Positions 37,401 through 44,107 of a DNA stretch of 44,107 nucleotides are shown piece after piece; the stretch's first letter is position 1, and every line of letters begins with the position of its first letter. This stretch comes from an uncultured Halieaceae bacterium (lineage in GTDB: Bacteria > Pseudomonadota > Gammaproteobacteria > Pseudomonadales > Halieaceae). Made by a program: the position numbers and the translations under genes. The stretch is from positions 1 through 44,107 of the forward strand of contig CAJXNM010000024.1 in the NCBI GenBank assembly GCA_913057135.1. The letters run 5' to 3'. The notes below the pieces were generated by a model. That model was not told the DNA's origin and searched no databases. It saw only the letters and a program-made list of their open reading frames with translations.

Positions 37401-37437
37401 TTTGGCGCTCCCTGTAATTGCCACCAGGAATGTTCCC

Positions 37438-38733
37438 ATGACTGACAAGAAAGCCACCCTCACGATTGATAACGGCCAGGGCTCCGTTGATACGTTTGAC
37501 CTGCCGATACACAAGGGCTCTGTCGGACCCGATGTTATCGATGTGGGCTCGCTGACCGCCAAGGGTTACTTCACGTTTGATCCGGGCTTCACCTCCACCG
37601 CTGCCTGTGAATCTGAAATCACCTACATCGACGGTGAACAAGGTATTTTGCTGCATCGCGGCTACCCTATTGAGCAACTGGCCGAGCAATCTGACTATTT
37701 AGAAACCTGTTATTTATTGTTGTATGGGGAGTTACCCAACAAAGCGCAGAAAGACGAGTTTGTTTACACCGTACAGCGTCACACCATGGTCCATGAGCAG
37801 ATTCGAACGTTCTTTAACGGCTTTCGTCGCGACGCCCATCCTATGGCCATCATGTGTGGTGTGGTCGGTGCCCTTTCAGCCTTCTATCACGACTCCACCG
37901 ACATCTCGGACGAACATCATCGAAAAGTCGCCGCTTTCCGATTGATAGCGAAAATGCCGACTATTGCTGCCATGAGTTACAAATTCTCGACTGGCCAGCC
38001 ATTTATGTACCCCGATAACAGTCTTAGCTACTCGGCCAACTTCCTGCACATGATGTTCGGCAACCCCTGCGAACCCACTGTCATATCGCCCACACTGGCG
38101 CGGGCCATGGACCGTATTTTCACGCTCCATGCGGACCACGAGCAGAATGCGTCCACCTCTACCGTACGTCTGGCGGGCTCCTCTCAAGCAAACCCCTTCG
38201 CGGTTATCGCAGCGGGTATTGCAGCCCTCTGGGGCCCATCGCACGGTGGCGCCAATGAAGCCGTGGTGAAAATGCTGGAGGAAATCGGCGACATCTCCCA
38301 AATCGACAAGTACGTCGCCAAAGCCAAGGACAAGGACGATCCGTTCCGTCTGATGGGCTTTGGACACCGGGTGTACAAAAACTTTGATCCCCGTGCCAAA
38401 GTCATGAAGCAGGCTGCCGACGAGGTACTGGCGGAACTTGGCATCCAGGACGAAATGCTGGAAATCGCCAAGCGTCTCGAGGAAATTGCCCTGCAAGATG
38501 AGTATTTTGTCGAGAAAAAACTGTATCCCAACGTCGATTTCTACTCGGGCATTATTCTGAAGGCCTTGGGCATACCCACTTCCATGTTTACGGTGATATT
38601 CGCCGTTGGCCGCACAGTAGGCTGGATAGCTCACTGGAATGAGATGATCTCCAACCCCTACCGCATTGGTCGGCCACGCCAGCTTTACACTGGTCACACC
38701 GCACGAGACTTTGTGCCATTAGACCAGCGCTAA
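37438..38733 (+). CDS. gltA: Citrate synthase
   Basis: This 431-aa enzyme condenses acetyl-CoA with oxaloacetate. It is the type II (NADH-sensitive, hexameric) form by length and by the N-terminal beta domain. Active-site regions are [11 protein letters not shown] (His), [11 protein letters not shown] (His) and [14 protein letters not shown] (His, with the catalytic Asp further on in DFYSGI). AGGA lies before the ATG at 37438. It is divergent from sdhC, the classic arrangement in gammaproteobacteria. Confidence 0.99.
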   Translation: MTDKKATLTIDNGQGSVDTFDLPIHKGSVGPDVIDVGSLTAKGYFTFDPGFTSTAACESEITYIDGEQGILLHRGYPIEQLAEQSDYLETCYLLLYGELPNKAQKDEFVYTVQRHTMVHEQIRTFFNGFRRDAHPMAIMCGVVGALSAFYHDSTDISDEHHRKVAAFRLIAKMPTIAAMSYKFSTGQPFMYPDNSLSYSANFLHMMFGNPCEPTVISPTLARAMDRIFTLHADHEQNASTSTVRLAGSSQANPFAVIAAGIAALWGPSHGGANEAVVKMLEEIGDISQIDKYVAKAKDKDDPFRLMGFGHRVYKNFDPRAKVMKQAADEVLAELGIQDEMLEIAKRLEEIALQDEYFVEKKLYPNVDFYSGIILKALGIPTSMFTVIFAVGRTVGWIAHWNEMISNPYRIGRPRQLYTGHTARDFVPLDQR

Positions 38734-38751
38734 GCGCGAGAGGCTGTTGCT

Positions 38752-39879
38752 ATGGCTGTTGTTGACGCCGTCATTACAGGGACGGGGTTGTATACCCCCG
38801 CCCAATCAATCAGTAACGAGGAGCTAGTCGCCGCATTCAATGATTGGGTGGCTGCCTACAATGACCATCACGCGACAGCCATAGCGGCAGGTGAAATCCC
38901 CCCCAAGGAGCCCTCCTCCGCCGCTTTTATCGAGAAGGCCTCGGGTATCAAGTCGCGATATGTGGTCGATCGCACGGGCATTCTTGATCCTGAACGCATG
39001 ACCCCCAGTATCCCAGAGCGCGATAACGAGCAACTCTCAGTTATGGCCGAAATGGCCATATCAGCGGCAGAGCAAGCGCTGCACGATGCGGGATTACAGG
39101 GTAGTGATATCGATGCGGTTATTGTTGCCGCATCGAACATGCAGCGGGCCTACCCCGCCATGGCGATTGAAGTACAAAACGCCATTGGTGCTCGGGGATA
39201 TGCGTTCGATATGAATGTAGCTTGCTCATCTGCCACTTTTGGCATCCAGCAGGCACGCGACACGATCTGTGCCGGTAGTGCGCGTCGCGTACTCATGGTG
39301 AATCCCGAGATCTGTACCGGACATCTCAATTTTCGTGATCGAGACTCGCACTTTATTTTCGGCGATGTTGCCACCGCCGTTGTACTGGAGCGCAGTAGCG
39401 AGGACGACCCAAAATGCGGGTTTATTGTGCGCGATACGTGCCTACAAACCCTATTTTCAAATGCCATTCGCAACAATTTCGGCTTTCTGAATCGCGCCGA
39501 CCCAGCGAGTATTGGTCAAGATGACAAATTATTCGTCCAAGAAGGTCGGCGGGTATTTAAAGAAGTTTGCCCTGCGGTGGCCAAACAGATTAGCGAGCAG
39601 CTGACTGAGCTTGGCATTGCAACCACGTCGGTCAAGCGGTTGTGGCTACATCAAGCCAATCGCAACATGAACGACCTTATTGCTCGCAGGGTACTCGGCA
39701 GAGACCCCGACAGTGAAGAGGCGCCCATCATCCTCGACCGCTACGCCAACACCTCATCGGCGGGTTCGGTGATTGCTTTTCACCTGCACAAGCAGGATTT
39801 CCAGAAAGGTGATTTGGGTGTCCTGTGTTCGTTCGGCGCCGGTTACAGCATTGGCAGCGTCATTTTAGAGCGAGCCTGA
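38752..39879 (+). CDS. Beta-ketoacyl-ACP synthase III-type enzyme
   Basis: This 375-aa thiolase-fold enzyme has the KAS III catalytic triad: Cys in MNVACSSATFG (about 163), His in WLHQANRNMND and Asn in YANTSSAGS. It is longer than FabH (about 320), with an insertion near residues 30-70, and resembles the long FabH-like proteins of pseudomonads that condense medium-chain acyl-CoA with malonyl-ACP. That activity is inferred. It starts 18 bases after gltA on the same strand and may be read from the gltA promoter, linking citrate synthesis with fatty-acid synthesis. Confidence 0.92.
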   Translation: MAVVDAVITGTGLYTPAQSISNEELVAAFNDWVAAYNDHHATAIAAGEIPPKEPSSAAFIEKASGIKSRYVVDRTGILDPERMTPSIPERDNEQLSVMAEMAISAAEQALHDAGLQGSDIDAVIVAASNMQRAYPAMAIEVQNAIGARGYAFDMNVACSSATFGIQQARDTICAGSARRVLMVNPEICTGHLNFRDRDSHFIFGDVATAVVLERSSEDDPKCGFIVRDTCLQTLFSNAIRNNFGFLNRADPASIGQDDKLFVQEGRRVFKEVCPAVAKQISEQLTELGIATTSVKRLWLHQANRNMNDLIARRVLGRDPDSEEAPIILDRYANTSSAGSVIAFHLHKQDFQKGDLGVLCSFGAGYSIGSVILERA

Positions 39880-39892
39880 AGTAGGATTGGGG

Positions 39893-40954
39893 CTAAGTGC
39901 TCAAGATATTATCAAGGGCGGCGAGCAGCGCTTCACTCTGATCATCTGTACCCACGGTTATGCGCAGGTAGTCATCTATGCGAGGCTTGTCCCAGCGGCG
40001 AATAATGATGCCCTGGGCGCGCAGTGCATCGAAAATGGCTTTTCCCGAAACTGATGAGTGCCGGCAGAATACAAAATTGGCACTCGAGGGCAGTACCTCA
40101 AAACCAAGCTTCGCTAATCCCTTACTCAGCTGCTCGCGCGTATAGCTCACTGCAGTGCTGGCTTGCTGAAGCCAGCTGGCATCCTCAATAGCCGCCAGGG
40201 CAGCTGATTGAGCAATGGCGTCAATCGGATAACTGTTGAAAGAGTCCTTGACCCTCACCAACCCCTGAATCAAGGGCTTTGACCCCAGGGCATATCCTAG
40301 TCGCAGCCCCGCCAAACTGTGTGACTTCGACAAACTTCGGGTAATCAGCAGATTGTCATAGTCCGCCAACAGGGACACCGCTGACCTTGCACCAAAACCG
40401 AAGTAGGCCTCATCGACGACCACTAATCGCTGCCGATCGCTAGCCACCAGCTGCTCCAGTTGCTCGATGGATAGAGCTATGCCAGTGGGCGCATTGGGAT
40501 TCGCGAGTAACAGAGGGCCCGGTGCTGCACACATGGCGGGCACGTTGATATGAAAATCATCAAGTAACGGTACTTCGTTCAGCTGCATGCGATAGAGCTG
40601 GGCCCATACAGGATAAAAGCTGTAGGTGATATCCGGGGCCGAAAAGGTTGTCGATGAACTGATTAACGCTTGAAAAACATGGGCTAATACTTCGTCGGAG
40701 CCGTTGCCCACAAAGACCTCATCGACCGCAAGACCGGATTGCCGAGCAATAGCTGAGCGCAAGGCAATGCTGTCAGGGTCGGGATAACGCCTTAAAGCAT
40801 CGGGCTCAATAGCACGAATGGCTTGTAACACGGCCGCCGAGGGCGGTAACGGATGCTCGTTAGTATTGAGCTTAATCAGATTGCTCAGTTTGGGCTGCTC
40901 GCCGGGGATGTAGGGGTGTAGCTGACGGGTTACGTCACTCCAGAATTCGCTCAT
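39893..40954 (-). CDS. hisC: Histidinol-phosphate aminotransferase
   Basis: This 353-aa PLP enzyme (aminotransferase fold I) carries out a late step of histidine synthesis. It shows LNTNEHPLPPS, NPNAPTG, the tyrosine/aspartate in VVDEAYFGFG and the PLP lysine in RSLSKSHSLAGLRLG. The ATG at 40954 has AAGG six bases upstream and gives the usual length; the frame is open to 41008. It stands apart from other his genes and may use the PhoU transcript or its own promoter. Confidence 0.95.
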   Translation of the reverse strand: MSEFWSDVTRQLHPYIPGEQPKLSNLIKLNTNEHPLPPSAAVLQAIRAIEPDALRRYPDPDSIALRSAIARQSGLAVDEVFVGNGSDEVLAHVFQALISSSTTFSAPDITYSFYPVWAQLYRMQLNEVPLLDDFHINVPAMCAAPGPLLLANPNAPTGIALSIEQLEQLVASDRQRLVVVDEAYFGFGARSAVSLLADYDNLLITRSLSKSHSLAGLRLGYALGSKPLIQGLVRVKDSFNSYPIDAIAQSAALAAIEDASWLQQASTAVSYTREQLSKGLAKLGFEVLPSSANFVFCRHSSVSGKAIFDALRAQGIIIRRWDKPRIDDYLRITVGTDDQSEALLAALDNILST

Positions 40955-41036
40955 AGAGGGCCTTTTAGCACGACTGAACTGCGGATCGACTCGAGGGGCC
41001 CGCAGCATACCTCAGCCAGATCGAATGGCACAGGGA

Positions 41037-41750
41037 TCAGTTGATCAGGTTGCGAAGCCCCTCGTTATCCGCATGACGTATGTCGACGCCTCTCGCCAAA
41101 TAAACAACCTGCTCGGCAATACTGCTGGCGTGATCACCTATGCGCTCTAGGCTCCTCAAGGCCCACACTTGCTCCATAAGGTATTCGATGTGGTCCGGGT
41201 GCGTGCGCATAGCTTGCTGTAGCTCGGTCATAGCGCTGTGGTAATCATCGTCGATGTCGGCATCACTCAACACCACCTTCACCGCTTGCTCGACGCTCTG
41301 GCGTGCGAAAGCATCCAATGATTGTCGAAGCATACGGTTGACATGATTAGCAATGCGTCGAAAGCGCAACTCCGTGGGCTGTGGACTCTGTACGGGAGCC
41401 AGCTTGATCGCAACGCGCGCCACTTTACTGGCCTCATCGCCAATACGTTCAAGATCGGTGGTGACTTTAGCGATGGCGATAATGAGCCGCAGGTCGCTCG
41501 CGGCCGGCTGGCGCCTAGCGAGTATACGTGCACATTGTTCATCGATTTCAACTTCTAGTCGGTTGATCGATCGATCAATGAGAATGGCCGCCTCGGCGGG
41601 CTCACTATCGGTTTGCAGTAACGCTTCAGTGGCCAGCTCTATCTGATTTTCGACTTTGCCACCCATTTCCAGCAAATCGTTTTTGATCGCATCGAGCTCG
41701 GCATTGAACTGGGCCGATATATGCTGCTTGTAGCTTAGCTTTTCGCTCAT
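41037..41750 (-). CDS. phoU: Phosphate-signalling protein PhoU
   Basis: This 237-aa protein has the two repeated three-helix PhoU units (about 18-105 and 120-215), with the metal-binding motifs around the conserved ARILARRQPAASDLR and the LERIGDEAS / LERIGDHASSIAE pair. It restrains the PhoR-PhoB system and Pst transport when phosphate is plentiful. The ATG at 41750 gives the family start MSEKLSYKQHIS. It follows pstB by 22 bases. Confidence 0.98.
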   Translation of the reverse strand: MSEKLSYKQHISAQFNAELDAIKNDLLEMGGKVENQIELATEALLQTDSEPAEAAILIDRSINRLEVEIDEQCARILARRQPAASDLRLIIAIAKVTTDLERIGDEASKVARVAIKLAPVQSPQPTELRFRRIANHVNRMLRQSLDAFARQSVEQAVKVVLSDADIDDDYHSAMTELQQAMRTHPDHIEYLMEQVWALRSLERIGDHASSIAEQVVYLARGVDIRHADNEGLRNLIN

Positions 41751-41772
41751 TACTTGATCGCCACCCCGCGAT

Positions 41773-42594
41773 TCAACCGTATCGACCTGTGATGTAGTCC
41801 TCTGTGGCGCGCTCCACGGGATTAGTGAATATCCGATCGGTCTCATCGAACTCCACCAACTTACCGCCATTCATGAACGCCGTCCAATCCGAAACCCGTG
41901 CTGCCTGCTGCATATTGTGGGTGACGATAATAATGGTGTAGGTGTGTTTCAGTTCGTAGATCAGTTCTTCGATTTTTAATGTCGAAATGGGGTCCAGGGA
42001 AGACGCGGGTTCATCGAGCAGTAACACCTCGGGCTCAATAGCGATGGTGCGTGCCAGCACCAGTCGCTGCTGTTGACCCAGAGACAATCGCAGCGCACCC
42101 GTGTGCAGGCGATCCGATACTTCATCCCACAGCGCCACATCTCTGAGAGCACGCTCAACGATCTCATCAAGGTCGCGCTTGCGCCTGATGCCACCAATAC
42201 GTGGACCGTAGGCGACGTTATCGTAAATGCTTTTGGCAAAGGGGTTGGGGCGTTGAAACACCATGCCAACCCGCCGGCGTAAAGCAGTTACATCGGTGGC
42301 CGCTGCAAGGACATTATTATCGCCCACATAAATGGCACCGCTGTAACGACAGCCTTCAATCGTGTCATTCATGCGATTAAAACACCGCAGTAAGGTGGAC
42401 TTACCGCAACCACTAGGCCCAATGACGGCGGTCACCGCACCTGCCGGAATATCGAGATTAATATCGACCAGCGCCGACCCATTTCCCGGGTACGACAAGG
42501 ACAGTTGCTGCACCACTAAACCAGGGGGGGTACGTGCCGCTGTGCTTTGAAACTGCGACGCTTGGATGAGTGCATCCCGTTGCATATACGGCAT
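41773..42594 (-). CDS. pstB: Phosphate ABC transporter ATP-binding protein PstB
   Basis: This 273-aa ATPase powers phosphate uptake. It shows Walker [10 protein letters not shown] (about 57-65), the Q-loop region [15 protein letters not shown], the signature written LSLGQQQRL rather than the commoner LSGGQ, Walker [14 protein letters not shown] and the switch histidine in [10 protein letters not shown]. The serine-leucine change is seen in some PstB proteins and need not impair it. It lies six bases after pstA. Confidence 0.98.
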   Translation of the reverse strand: MPYMQRDALIQASQFQSTAARTPPGLVVQQLSLSYPGNGSALVDINLDIPAGAVTAVIGPSGCGKSTLLRCFNRMNDTIEGCRYSGAIYVGDNNVLAAATDVTALRRRVGMVFQRPNPFAKSIYDNVAYGPRIGGIRRKRDLDEIVERALRDVALWDEVSDRLHTGALRLSLGQQQRLVLARTIAIEPEVLLLDEPASSLDPISTLKIEELIYELKHTYTIIIVTHNMQQAARVSDWTAFMNGGKLVEFDETDRIFTNPVERATEDYITGRYG

Positions 42595-42600
42595 TGTCTA

Positions 42601-43623
42601 TCACTCCTCCGATAGAGCCTGGTAACGATCCCGAAGCCGCTTGCGCAGCAGGACAGCAGTAAGATTCAGCAGCATGACCAACCCCACTAACAGAACCGCC
42701 GCAGCACAGATTAGTCCAAGACGCCCCTCGCCAACATTGGCATGGGCGGCCACATCGTAAATAAAAAACCCCAAGTGCATGAACTTTTGCTCGAATGCAA
42801 TAAACGGTGCCTGTAACGACACCGGCAGGGTTGGCGCATATTTCACAACCCCTACCAACATGAGGGGCGCCACCTCCCCCGCTGCGCGGGCAATAGCCAA
42901 AATCACGCCGGTAAGCACCGATGATCCCGCCGCTGGCAATAACACGCGTATGATGGTTTCAAATCGAGTGGCGCCCAAAGCGTAACTACCCTCGCGCATA
43001 GACGTGGGCAATCTGGCTAAACCCTCTTCACTGGCAACGATCACTACGGGTAAGGTCAGTAGGGCCAGCGTCAGTGATGCCCACAATAGCCCGGGCGTAC
43101 CAAAGGTTGGACGCGGTAGGGTCTCTGCATAAAACCAGCCGTCAATCTCACCACCCACCGCGTACACAAAAAAGCCCAAGCCGAAGACCCCAAAAATTAC
43201 TGAGGGCACCCCCGCCAGATTCTGAATCGCAATGCGTAACAGTTCGGTATACCAGGTATTTTTGGCATATTCACTGAGATATACCGCTACCAACACGCCC
43301 AACGGAGCAACAATAACGGTCATCAAAATAATCATAATCACCGTACCAATAATGGCGGGTAGCATGGCCTCGATACCGAGCGAGGCAGAGGGTTGAAACA
43401 GAAGCTGCTGCAAGTTGCCCCAAAACCTGACCAGCACCCCACCGGATGCCATACCCTCGGCGGTTAGCCAGCTACCGGCAAACCACAAAAGCAATCCAAG
43501 AAAAGCGCCTGCGGTTAACACGGAGAGGGTTACCATGGCCGCCGTGAGCCAAATCATCAGCGTGCCCAACACCCGCTGCCAGCGCCGCTGTCCGGGTAGA
43601 GATTGGCCCGTTGCCATTATCAT
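42601..43623 (-). CDS. pstA: Phosphate ABC transporter permease PstA
   Basis: This 340-aa inner-membrane permease has about six transmembrane segments and the ABC-permease coupling loop EGLARLPTSMREGSYALGATRFETI. The start ATGATAATG overlaps the pstC stop as ATGA; the second ATG at 43617 is an alternative. It forms the channel with PstC. Confidence 0.96.
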   Translation of the reverse strand: MIMATGQSLPGQRRWQRVLGTLMIWLTAAMVTLSVLTAGAFLGLLLWFAGSWLTAEGMASGGVLVRFWGNLQQLLFQPSASLGIEAMLPAIIGTVIMIILMTVIVAPLGVLVAVYLSEYAKNTWYTELLRIAIQNLAGVPSVIFGVFGLGFFVYAVGGEIDGWFYAETLPRPTFGTPGLLWASLTLALLTLPVVIVASEEGLARLPTSMREGSYALGATRFETIIRVLLPAAGSSVLTGVILAIARAAGEVAPLMLVGVVKYAPTLPVSLQAPFIAFEQKFMHLGFFIYDVAAHANVGEGRLGLICAAAVLLVGLVMLLNLTAVLLRKRLRDRYQALSEE

Positions 43624-44107
43624 AGGACGGAGGCTTCAAGTGCCCGTAGCCGTCGCTTAAAAAGCTGGGCCGCGGTGTTGAAGACAAAGGTAATGGCAAA
43701 CAGTAACAGTGCAGCCAGAAACAGCACGCGGTAGTGTGCACTGGCCACCGAGGCCTCGGGTAACTCCATGGCCAGCGTTGCCGCGATACTGCGCACCCCC
43801 TCAAACAGGGCACCCTCGCTGAGAGGCGCATTACCCGATAGCAGTAGCAAGATCATGGTTTCGCCGCAGGCGCGACCAAACCCGAGCATAATCGCCGCGA
43901 TGATGCCGGGAAATGCCATGGGTAAGACAACATCGCGAAAACTCTGCCAATGGGTGGCGCCCAGAGCCAAACTGCCGGCGGCCACAGAGCGTGGCACCGC
44001 ATTAATGGCATCTTCCGCCAACGAAAATAACGTGGGGATAATGGCAAATCCGAGGGCTACAGCAACCAGTACCGCATTGCGTTGACGCACGGGAATACCG
44101 TATTCCA
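43620..44107 (-). CDS. pstC: Phosphate ABC transporter permease PstC (3' part)
   Basis: The last 161 codons of pstC run in from the right edge. The coupling loop SLAEDAINAVPRSVAAGSLALGATHWQSF and the conserved GRACGETMILLLLSGNAP are present, with two to three transmembrane segments. The start and the upstream promoter, probably with PhoB boxes, and any pstS lie outside the window. Confidence 0.95.
   Translation of the reverse strand, partial: EYGIPVRQRNAVLVAVALGFAIIPTLFSLAEDAINAVPRSVAAGSLALGATHWQSFRDVVLPMAFPGIIAAIMLGFGRACGETMILLLLSGNAPLSEGALFEGVRSIAATLAMELPEASVASAHYRVLFLAALLLFAITFVFNTAAQLFKRRLRALEASVL

Noticed and set aside
37363-37437. Upstream extension of gltA to 37363
   Set aside because: It would begin before the -35 box of the gltA promoter; the ATG at 37438 has its own ribosome site and matches the family start.
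37213-37689. Upstream extension of sdhC to 37689
   Set aside because: It runs antisense through the start of gltA, has no SdhC similarity, and the family start motif lies just after GTG 37212.
41773-42594. LSLGQ in PstB as a defective ABC signature
   Set aside because: The rest of the motif and both Walker motifs are intact, and this variant occurs in PstB proteins that are thought to work.

Overview
The window is a piece of a gammaproteobacterial chromosome, most likely from a marine lineage near Pseudomonadales/Cellvibrionales. This placement is inferred from gene content (epmC, pdxB, prmB, sixA, tusA) and from the order gltA <-> sdhCDAB-sucAB-lpd-sucCD. No 16S gene is present to confirm it.

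Left end (1-7639): tRNA-Glu(TTC) and tRNA-Gly(GCC) are followed by a compact integrated element of about 7.5 kb. It is bounded by 45-bp near-identical copies of the tRNA-Gly 3' half (116-160 and 7595-7639). All of its genes lie on the minus strand: tyrosine integrase, an unknown 157-aa protein, an AlpA-type regulator, a zinc-finger/TOPRIM primase, a VapE/VirE-type P-loop helicase, an unknown 129-aa protein, and a prohead protease-HK97 major capsid fusion. There is no terminase, portal, connector, tail or lysis gene. This is the layout of a phage satellite that carries its own capsid but little else. Two non-coding structures look like replication sites. One is a four-copy array of a ~20-bp repeat whose GGTGAAC core resembles P4 iterons (2419-2490). 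The other is a roughly symmetric 260-bp region with 17-bp palindromes at each end and an AT-rich middle (2902-3161). The capsid gene also has a well-placed internal Shine-Dalgarno and start at the protease/capsid junction.

7643-13629: a peptide-bond-making and peptide-bond-breaking cluster. A carboxypeptidase G2-like M20 peptidase is divergent from a tightly coupled three-gene operon of two RimK-like ATP-grasp ligases and a large cytosolic-looking M14 carboxypeptidase with fibronectin and beta-sandwich domains. Its substrate is unknown.

13632-25781: housekeeping genes. These are msrB, pdxB-epmC-tusA-exported methyltransferase, a GcvR-like double-ACT protein, a small membrane protein, aroC, prmB, folE, a DUF4892 protein, an alpha/beta hydrolase, sixA, htpG with a clear sigma-32-type promoter, and an AGCS sodium:amino-acid symporter.

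25949-39879: the TCA-cycle locus. sdhCDAB, sucAB, lpd and sucCD run leftwards from a strong promoter and end in a perfect intrinsic terminator. gltA and a KAS III-type ketosynthase run rightwards from a divergent promoter. Together they encode citrate synthase, succinate dehydrogenase, 2-oxoglutarate dehydrogenase and succinyl-CoA synthetase.

39893-44107: hisC, then phoU-pstB-pstA and the 3' part of pstC (phosphate uptake), which runs off the right edge.
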